DNA from: Ectothiorhodospiraceae bacterium
GTDB lineage: Bacteria > Pseudomonadota > Gammaproteobacteria > Nitrococcales > Aquisalimonadaceae
Direction of reading: 5' to 3'
NCBI GenBank assembly: GCA_007125985.1
Contig: SLCE01000090.1
Location: 1 to 32,594, forward strand
Length of the DNA: 32,594 nt
This document shows, piece after piece, positions 27,227 to 32,594 of the stretch (positions are counted from its first letter, which is position 1; each line of letters begins with the position of its first letter). The notes under the pieces are model-generated. The model did no database searches, was not told where the DNA came from, and saw only the letters and a program-made list of their open reading frames with translations. The position numbers and the translations under genes were made by a program.

Positions 27227-28501
27227 TCAGCCCAGCGCGGCCAACTGCATTCCCGCCTGCTCCATCATGATACGCCGCGGATCGAAACCCGCTTCACCGG
27301 GGCTGATCACGCGGCGAATGGTCCATGCCGCGATTTTGCCCTCATTCGACACGGCGGACAGATCCACCATTTTGGGCTTTTCGCGCATGCGCCCGTCCGC
27401 ATTCTTCACCAACAACACGCGCGGCAGCAGGCGGGTGTTCTCGTCGGCATCCATCACCAGCCCAATGGCCCGATTGCCGAGTTGCACCAGGCTGCCCACC
27501 GGATAAATCCCCACACAGCGGATGAAAGCTTCCACCAACGTGCGGCCGAACGCGTTATCGGCATGGTCATACATCATGCGCAGCGCCTTGTCCGTGGGCA
27601 TGGCCCGGTGATACACACGGTCGCTGGTCATGGCATCGTAGACGTCAGCAATGGCCACCGCGAGCACGGGCAGTTCCAGTTCATCGCCGAGCAGTCCGCG
27701 GGAATAACCAGCACCATCAATGCGCTCATGGTGACTGCGGATGATCGACAAGGCCACCTCGGGCAGCTTTCCGGTGCGCTGCATTAGCTGGTAACCATCC
27801 TCTGCGTGCCGCTTCATCACACTGAATTCGTCGCGTGTCAGGGCTCCGGGCTTGTTGAGGATTTCCAGCGGCGTCTGTGTCTTGCCGATATCATGCAGCA
27901 ATGCTCCCAGACCGATGGTTTGCAGATCCTCGCCGGTGTAGCCGAGGTAACGGCAAAACGCCAGTGTCAGCACACAGACATTCAGACAGTGCAGCGAAGT
28001 GTACTCATCCTTGCGCTTCAGCTGGGTCAGCCACACGGCGGCATTGGCATCGGTGGAAATCACGTCCACCAACTGCCGCACAACCGCCTTGGCTTCCTCG
28101 GTATCCAGGCTGTGGCCCAGGCGGGCGTCGTGGAATACCTGCCGCAGATAGACGCGACTGGTCTCCCGTGCCTTGCCGGCCTGCCTGGTGGTCTTGCGGA
28201 AACTCTTCAGGTCGGTGGACCGCGGCAACGGCACCGATGGCGGCCGATAGATCACCGGGCTGCCGGCTTGCGGCTTCGTGCGCCGGCGCCTGGGAATGGT
28301 GCCGGATCGGGCATCCACAGGCACCCGTGACTGCTGGATATCCACATAGACGAACTGGCAGTAGGCGCGCAGCTGTGCCAGCTCTTCCTCCGAGCTGATC
28401 ACGAACCCCTGAAACAGGAAAGGCGTCTCGATCCAGGGACGATCGAGTTCGGCCACGTACATACCGAGTTTCAGGACGGCAACATCCAGTCGCTGCTGCA
28501 C
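27227..28501 (-). CDS. HD-GYP-domain cyclic di-GMP phosphodiesterase with N-terminal DUF3391
   Basis: A 424-residue soluble protein. Residues 1-120 match DUF3391 (VAVLKLGMYVAELDRPW), and about 130-330 form the HD-GYP domain, which degrades c-di-GMP. The HD pair is in LLHDIGKTQTP, with the metal ligands LHCLNV, RHAEDG and SHHERIDGAGYSRG. The name-giving GYP is GYS here. A further about 90-residue domain follows (PVGSLVQLGNRAIG). The GTG at 28501 is chosen because family members begin close to the DUF3391 motif and GGTGGGA lies upstream. The ORF-track GTG at 28552 has no ribosome binding site, but it cannot be excluded. It is convergent with yheS, ten bases apart. Confidence 0.9.
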   Translation of the reverse strand: MQQRLDVAVLKLGMYVAELDRPWIETPFLFQGFVISSEEELAQLRAYCQFVYVDIQQSRVPVDARSGTIPRRRRTKPQAGSPVIYRPPSVPLPRSTDLKSFRKTTRQAGKARETSRVYLRQVFHDARLGHSLDTEEAKAVVRQLVDVISTDANAAVWLTQLKRKDEYTSLHCLNVCVLTLAFCRYLGYTGEDLQTIGLGALLHDIGKTQTPLEILNKPGALTRDEFSVMKRHAEDGYQLMQRTGKLPEVALSIIRSHHERIDGAGYSRGLLGDELELPVLAVAIADVYDAMTSDRVYHRAMPTDKALRMMYDHADNAFGRTLVEAFIRCVGIYPVGSLVQLGNRAIGLVMDADENTRLLPRVLLVKNADGRMREKPKMVDLSAVSNEGKIAAWTIRRVISPGEAGFDPRRIMMEQAGMQLAALG

Positions 28502-28576
28502 GGAATTCCCACCACTGGCCAGTGCATACTTTTCATGCCCGAGGAGGGCCACGGGCTTTATAATGCCTTGTAAGTG

Positions 28577-28585
28577 ATTATACCA
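28577..28585 (-). promoter_or_regulatory. Extended -10 promoter element for the HD-GYP gene
   Basis: On the minus strand TGGTATAAT is an exact extended -10 (TGn plus TATAAT), placed 75 bases upstream of the chosen GTG. No good -35 hexamer lies at the proper distance, as expected for an extended -10 promoter. It would give a leader of about 70 bases if translation starts at 28501. Confidence 0.5.
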
Positions 28586-28656
28586 TAGCGGTACTTCTAC
28601 GGTAGAGCCGCCAGGCGGCGATCACGCCTCTGGCAACGGGTGCACCACCCGCCGCT

Positions 28657-28675
28657 TTTCCCTAGACTAGGGAAA
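28657..28675. repeat. Perfect palindrome at the left edge of the MITE-like element
   Basis: TTTCCCTAG-A-CTAGGGAAA is a 19-base perfect palindrome straddling the left outer end of the terminal inverted repeat. It could be an insertion footprint (two element ends abutting) or chance similarity around a CTAG target. Confidence 0.6.
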
Positions 28676-28701
28676 CACTGATCTATTCGCATGGTGCTCT
28701 G
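28667..28701 (+). repeat. Left terminal inverted repeat of the MITE-like element
   Basis: 35 bases, beginning CTAGGGAAACACTGATC and ending GGTGCTCTG. It matches the reverse complement of 28903-28937 except at two positions. Confidence 0.85.
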
Positions 28702-28902
28702 CGGAGCCATTCGCGTGCGCTGACCAGGCGGCGTTTGCAGGCAATGGCCGTCGCCCTTGTCAAGAACGCCAACGCCGCTCAGCGTGCGCGAAGGGCCCGC
28801 CCTGCGGGGCTTAGCAGCGTGTCCGGTTGCCGCGTTGCGGCTCTTGCCAAGGGCTTGCCATTGCCGGCGAGCCGCGCCTCGCCCCCGAACACGCTGCAAA
28901 GC

Positions 28903-28937
28903 CAGAGCACCATGGGAATAGATCAGTGTATCCCTAG
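28903..28937 (-). repeat. Right terminal inverted repeat of the MITE-like element
   Basis: 35 bases, beginning CAGAGCACCATGGGAAT and ending TATCCCTAG. It pairs with the left repeat at 33 of 35 positions. Confidence 0.85.
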
Positions 28938-29008
28938 AGCCACGCCAGCGCAGCGCGTGCGTGGTCTCGTCGAATTTCACACTCAGTCACCCATTGGTAC
29001 AGATCAAC

Positions 29009-30907
29009 GTGCTACTCAACGCCCGTCAAATCACCGTAAGCTTCGGTGCCCAACCCGTGCTCGACCATGTGGATTTTACCATCGACGCCGGGGAACGCGT
29101 GTGTTTGCTGGGCCGGAACGGCGCCGGCAAGTCCACCCTGATGAAAGTGATCGCGGGAGAACTGGTTCCGGAAGACGGGGAACTGGTGGTCCGCCCTGGC
29201 CTGCGGGTGGCGCGCCTGCCCCAGGAGTTACCACGGGACTTCAGCGGGACGGTCTACGAACTGGTCGCCCAGGGTCTGGGCGACATTGGCGAGCTGATAA
29301 CGCGCCATCATCAGCTTGCGCAGGCGCTCACCTCCGACGGCGACCATGGCCGGCTGATGGCGGAGATGGAGCGCGTTCAGCAGGCCCTGGAAAGCGCCGA
29401 TGGCTGGACTTTGCACCAGCGGGTGGAAGCAACACTCACGCGCCTGGAACTGCCCGGTGACGAGCCCATCGATCAGGTCTCCGGGGGCATGGGCCGCCGG
29501 GCGCTGCTGGGTCAGGCGCTGGTGCAAAACCCGGACATTCTCCTGCTCGACGAGCCCACCAACCACCTGGATGTCACTGCGATCCGCCAGATGGAGGAGC
29601 TACTCCTCGGCTGGCAGGGCGCCCTGCTGTTCATCACCCACGACCGGGCTTTCCTGCAACGGCTGGCAACCCGGATTGTGGAGCTGGATCGAGGCCGGTT
29701 GCGCAGCTACCCCGGCGACTACCAACGCTACCTGAAGACCCGTGAGAACGAGTTGGCCGCCGAGGACAAGGCCCGGGAGCAGTTCGACCGTGAACTGGCC
29801 CGTGAGGAAGCCTGGATTCGCCAGGGCATCAAGGCCCGGCGCACACGCAACGAGGGTCGGGTACGTGCGCTGCAGGACATGCGGCGCCAACGCGCGGAAC
29901 GCCGCGGGCGCCAGGGTAGCGCCGGCTTCGACCTGCAGGGCGCCGAGCGGTCCGGGAAGTTGGTCATCCGCGCCGAGGGAATCAGCCACGGCTTCGACGG
30001 CAAGCCGCTGATCCGTGATTTCTCCACCACCATCATGCGCGGCGACAAAGTGGGGCTGATCGGCCCGAACGGCAGCGGAAAAACCACGTTGCTCAACATT
30101 CTGCTGGGTGATCTGGAGCCTGACCGGGGGCGGGTGCGCCTGGGCACCGGTTTGGAGATTGCCTATTACGACCAGTTACGCCAACAGTTGGACGAGAGCA
30201 GGACCGCCGCGGAAAATGTTTCCGGTGGGGCCGACACCGTCACGGTGAACGGGCAACCGCGTCATATCATCAGTTATATGAAGGATTTCCTGTTCACGCC
30301 GGAACAAGCGCGAGGCCCGATCAACGCGCTGTCCGGCGGCGAGCGCAACCGGCTGTTGTTGGCCCGCTTGTTCACGCGGCCAGCCAATCTGCTGGTCCTG
30401 GACGAGCCCACCAACGACCTGGACCTGGAAACCCTGGAGTTGCTGGAGCAACTCCTCGTGGATTACACGGGAACGGTGCTGCTCGTAAGCCACGACCGGG
30501 CGTTTCTCGACAATGTGGTGACCAGTTCACTGGTGTTCGAGGGCGATGGCCTGGTCAGGGAATACGTGGGCGGATACAGCGACTGGGAACGGCAACGCCC
30601 CAAGCCAGCCACAGGCGCCGCAGCACGTCGCGACAACGGGGCGCCCCCGCGCAAGCAGGCGGAGCAACCAGCCTCCCGGACCAAATTGTCCTATAAGGAC
30701 AAGCGGGAACTGGAATTACTGCCTGCCCGTATCGAGACCCTGGAGCAGGATCACGAAACCCTGAGTCAGCAGATGGCCGATCCGGCGTTCTATCAGAAGC
30801 CTGCGGAGGAAATCGCCGCCGCCACGGCTCGCCTCGCGCTACTGGAGCAGGAACTGGAAACGGCCTTCGAGCGCTGGGAAGCACTGGAGCAGACGAGCAA
30901 GGGTTAA
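29009..30907 (+). CDS. uup: ABC-F family ATPase Uup
   Basis: A 632-residue soluble twin-ATPase of the ABC-F class. In E. coli, Uup (635 residues) affects ribosome function and limits precise excision of transposons. Walker A motifs are GRNGAGKST and GPNGSGKTT, signatures VSGGMGRRALLGQAL and LSGGERNRLLLARLF, and Walker B LLLLDEPTNHLD and LLVLDEPTNDLDLET; the NDLD form in the second domain is Uup-like. The linker GIKARRTRNEGRVRALQDMR and a C-terminal coiled-coil, DNA-binding-type tail (LSYKDKRELELLPARIETLE) complete the match. The GTG at 29009 is chosen because it gives the family N-terminus (LLNARQITVSFG); the ORF-track start at 28961 adds unrelated residues next to the mobile element. Confidence 0.94.
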   Translation: MLLNARQITVSFGAQPVLDHVDFTIDAGERVCLLGRNGAGKSTLMKVIAGELVPEDGELVVRPGLRVARLPQELPRDFSGTVYELVAQGLGDIGELITRHHQLAQALTSDGDHGRLMAEMERVQQALESADGWTLHQRVEATLTRLELPGDEPIDQVSGGMGRRALLGQALVQNPDILLLDEPTNHLDVTAIRQMEELLLGWQGALLFITHDRAFLQRLATRIVELDRGRLRSYPGDYQRYLKTRENELAAEDKAREQFDRELAREEAWIRQGIKARRTRNEGRVRALQDMRRQRAERRGRQGSAGFDLQGAERSGKLVIRAEGISHGFDGKPLIRDFSTTIMRGDKVGLIGPNGSGKTTLLNILLGDLEPDRGRVRLGTGLEIAYYDQLRQQLDESRTAAENVSGGADTVTVNGQPRHIISYMKDFLFTPEQARGPINALSGGERNRLLLARLFTRPANLLVLDEPTNDLDLETLELLEQLLVDYTGTVLLVSHDRAFLDNVVTSSLVFEGDGLVREYVGGYSDWERQRPKPATGAAARRDNGAPPRKQAEQPASRTKLSYKDKRELELLPARIETLEQDHETLSQQMADPAFYQKPAEEIAAATARLALLEQELETAFERWEALEQTSKG

Positions 30908-30974
30908 GGAAACGCAGGCCGGCATGAAAACGGAGCACACGCAACTTGCGGCGGGCACGGGGTCGGGATCATTG

Positions 30975-31050
30975 ATTTACAAATAATGCATTGCGACGGA
31001 TCAGGCTGTTATGATGACTTTGTGTCCATTGATCGAGGCAAGGAGCCCAA
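30975..31050 (+). promoter_or_regulatory. AT-rich putative promoter/operator region of the marR-family gene
   Basis: The 149 bases between uup and the MarR gene include an unusually AT-rich stretch for this GC-rich DNA, with GATTTACAAATA, the palindrome AATGCATT and TTATGATGA. MarR proteins usually repress their own promoter through a short palindrome, so this is the likely site. No -35/-10 pair with correct spacing could be fixed. Confidence 0.35.
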
Positions 31051-31056
31051 CCAGCC

Positions 31057-31578
31057 ATGACGCCCGAACGCGTAACCAGGCAGGGAGACGCGAGCCCTGA
31101 GCCGCTGCCATACAGCAAGCACGCCCTTCGCGCCTCACTGCACCTGATGATGTGCTCCAAACGTCTGGAGCAGACAGTGAACGATCTGTTCCGTACCCGC
31201 TTCCAGAGTTCACTGTCCCGCTTTGATGTACTCGCCCAGTTGGACCACGCCGGCGATGGCGGTCTTAGCACCAAGGCGCTGGCGAGACGGCTGGTGGCCT
31301 CCAAGGGAAACATCACACGCCTGCTGGACCGGATGGAGGCGGATCAGCTGATCCGTCGTAAACCATGCAGGACTGACCGGCGGGTGAGCCACATTCTCAT
31401 GACGCCCACCGGCGCCGATCTGTTCCGGTCCATGGCCAAGGATCATGAGGCGTGGACCGAGCGGCTGTTCGAGGTGCTCTCCAGCGAGGAACTGGAACAT
31501 CTGGTGGAATTGGTGGACCGGGTGCGCGCGCACATGGCCGGCCTCTGCGAGACAGCGGACAAGCCAGGAACCACCTGA
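31057..31578 (+). CDS. MarR-family transcriptional regulator
   Basis: A 173-residue winged-helix regulator expected to bind DNA as a dimer and respond to a small ligand or oxidation. The helix-turn-helix is in LSTKALARRLVASKGNITRLLDRMEADQLI (about 72-101), and the wing carries RRKPCRTDRRVSHILMTPTG with the conserved DRR. The N-terminal 20 residues are a polar extension beyond the usual family length of 140-150. Cysteines occur near residues 33 and 106, the latter within the wing, a position that might allow redox sensing; that is speculative. AAGGAG lies upstream of the ATG at somewhat long spacing. It is convergent with the VWA gene. Confidence 0.9.
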   Translation: MTPERVTRQGDASPEPLPYSKHALRASLHLMMCSKRLEQTVNDLFRTRFQSSLSRFDVLAQLDHAGDGGLSTKALARRLVASKGNITRLLDRMEADQLIRRKPCRTDRRVSHILMTPTGADLFRSMAKDHEAWTERLFEVLSSEELEHLVELVDRVRAHMAGLCETADKPGTT

Positions 31579-31598
31579 GCGCTCATTTGCTCAGGTGG
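31571..31598. terminator. Bidirectional terminator hairpin between marR-family and VWA genes
   Basis: A perfect 10-base inverted repeat (CCACCTGAGC / GCTCAGGTGG) with an 8-base loop spans the 4-base gap between two convergent genes and includes both stop codons. Symmetry lets it serve both directions. There is no long T-run on either side, so strength is uncertain. Confidence 0.6.
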
Positions 31599-32594
31599 CG
31601 CATCCCCTGCTCCAGACCCTCCAGGGTGAGGGGATACATCTGATCGCCCATCAGTTCGCGGATGATCTGGATTGACTGGGTGTAGCCCCAGCGCTGCTCC
31701 GGTTCCGGATTCAACCAGATTGCCTTGGGCCAGGTGGCTTTCACGCGCTCCAGCCAGACGGAGCCCGCCTCTTCGTTCCAGTGCTCCACACTGGCGCCGG
31801 GGTAGATGATCTCGTAGGGGCTCATGGTGGCATCCCCGACGAAGATCACCTTGTAGTCCGGACCGTAGGTGTGCAGAACGTCCAGCGTGGGAATGGTTTC
31901 GCTGTGCCGACGGCGGCTATCCTTCCAGACTGTCTCGTAGAGGCAGTTGTGAAAGTAGAAGTACTCCATGTGCTTGAACTCGATCCGTGCGGCGGAGAAC
32001 AGTTCCTCACACACCCGGACGTGGTCATCCATGGAGCCACCCACGTCGAAGAAGATCAGCACTTTCACGGCGTTATGGCGTTCCGGCACCATTTTCAGGT
32101 CCAGGTAGCCCGCATTCCGGGCCGTTGAGCGGATGGTGTCATCCAGATCCAGCGTCTCCGCCGCGCCCTGCCGCGCAAACTGCCGCAGCCGCCGCAGCGC
32201 CACCTTGATATTGCGGGTACCGATTTCCCGGGAGCTGTCCAGGTTGCGGAACTCCCGCTTGTCCCAGACCTTCACCGCCCGCCGGTGGCGCGACTCCTTT
32301 TGCCCGATACGCACGCCTTCCGGATTGTAGCCGTCAGCACCGAACGGCGAGGTGCCGCGGGTGCCGATCCACTTATTACCCCCCTCATGGCGCTTTTCCT
32401 GCTCTTCCAGACGCTTTTTCAACGTCTCCATGAGCTTGTCCCAACCACCCAGGGCTTCGATCTTCGCCTTTTCTTCTTCGGACAACACCCGCTCGGCCAG
32501 GCTACGCAGCCACTCCTCGGGCAGCTCCGTGATCAGGTCTTCACCAATCACCTCCAAGCCTTTGAAGTAACTACCGAAAACCTGATCAAAACGG
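31583..32594 (-). CDS. CoxE-like VWA-domain protein, 5' partial
   Basis: The ORF track begins at a TTG at 32557, but the frame stays open to the window edge and reads FDQVFGSYFKGL just before it, like the N-terminus of CoxE-like proteins, so the true start is to the right of the window. At least 337 residues are visible. The VWA domain starts near VLIFFDVGGSMDDHV, where the metal-site motif is DxGGS rather than DxSxS, as is usual in this subfamily; HNCLYETVWKD, then YKVIFVGDATMSPYEI, follow. Such proteins normally work with a MoxR-type AAA+ ATPase as a chaperone for metalloenzyme or cofactor assembly; the partner gene would lie beyond the window. It is convergent with the MarR gene, four bases apart. 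Confidence 0.88.
   Translation of the reverse strand, partial: RFDQVFGSYFKGLEVIGEDLITELPEEWLRSLAERVLSEEEKAKIEALGGWDKLMETLKKRLEEQEKRHEGGNKWIGTRGTSPFGADGYNPEGVRIGQKESRHRRAVKVWDKREFRNLDSSREIGTRNIKVALRRLRQFARQGAAETLDLDDTIRSTARNAGYLDLKMVPERHNAVKVLIFFDVGGSMDDHVRVCEELFSAARIEFKHMEYFYFHNCLYETVWKDSRRRHSETIPTLDVLHTYGPDYKVIFVGDATMSPYEIIYPGASVEHWNEEAGSVWLERVKATWPKAIWLNPEPEQRWGYTQSIQIIRELMGDQMYPLTLEGLEQGMRHLSK

Larger units (their letters stand above)
28667..28937. mobile_element. MITE-like non-autonomous element with 35-base terminal inverted repeats
   Basis: The 271-base segment is bounded by inverted repeats at 28667-28701 and 28903-28937 that match at 33 of 35 positions when one is reverse-complemented. 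Both outer ends are CTAGGGA-type, so CTAG may be a duplicated or preferred target. There is no transposase; the ORFs through it are not protein-like. Inner arms GCAGGCAATGG (28737-28747) and CCATTGCC suggest further secondary structure. A decayed copy lies at 4657-4747. The element ends 72 bases before the uup start and may carry or disturb its promoter. Confidence 0.82.

Noticed and set aside
28597-28980. 127-codon minus-strand ORF across the MITE-like element
   Set aside because: Its sequence is a translation of the inverted repeats and flanks, with similar peptides at both ends arising from those repeats, not from a protein.

Overview
This is a GC-rich chromosomal window with the gene style of a gammaproteobacterium. 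FadH, RecQ, YheS, Uup, RNase AM and an Mla-like lipid transport operon all resemble gammaproteobacterial versions. The density of TRAP-TAXI, CstA and phasin-like genes would suit a halophilic or aquatic heterotroph, or an Ectothiorhodospiraceae/Halomonas-like organism, but genus cannot be fixed from the sequence alone. No rRNA, tRNA, CRISPR array, prophage or intact insertion sequence was seen.

Layout. Positions 1-4554 hold the 3' part of a CitE/malyl-CoA-lyase-like gene, convergent with a TRAP-TAXI transporter (binding protein, then fused permease). Positions 4555-5180 are a mostly empty intergenic stretch carrying a truncated copy of a repeat. Positions 5181-8289 hold a TbADH-type zinc alcohol dehydrogenase, a phasin-like protein and a class I aminotransferase. 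Positions 8319-10257 are a two-gene operon: an ODP-like di-iron metallo-beta-lactamase-fold protein followed by a GAF-GGDEF diguanylate cyclase. Positions 10584-13922 are a tightly packed cluster: cstA, a cory-CC-star protein ending in Cys-Cys, an ArsA/Get3-like ATPase and a small membrane protein. Positions 13932-15330 are a three-gene operon with 4-base overlaps: DUF2750, then two hotdog thioesterases. Positions 15433-17682 hold a DMT/EamA exporter, a small membrane protein and the PHP-domain RNase AM. Positions 17792-21244 are an Mla-like lipid transport operon (STAS-MlaE fusion, MlaF-like ATPase, MlaD-like MCE protein, PqiC-like lipoprotein). Positions 21261-25184 are recQ and fadH. Positions 25300-30907 hold two ABC-F ATPases (YheS and Uup) either side of an HD-GYP protein, with a 271-base MITE-like element just upstream of uup. 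Positions 31057-32594 hold a MarR regulator convergent with a CoxE-like VWA protein that runs off the right edge.

How the genes fit together. Most of the window is ordinary housekeeping and catabolism: dicarboxylate or amino-acid-like uptake, acyl-CoA handling (lyase, thioesterases, dienoyl-CoA reductase), outer-membrane lipid traffic and ribosome-associated ABC-F factors. Two parts stand out. One is the CstA / cory-CC-star / ArsA-like ATPase / membrane protein module, whose biochemical role is, to my knowledge, undefined. The other is the pairing of an oxygen-binding-type di-iron protein with a cysteine-rich GAF-GGDEF enzyme, which suggests redox or oxygen control of c-di-GMP. The MITE-like element is present as one full copy with 35-base terminal inverted repeats and one decayed copy 24 kb away.
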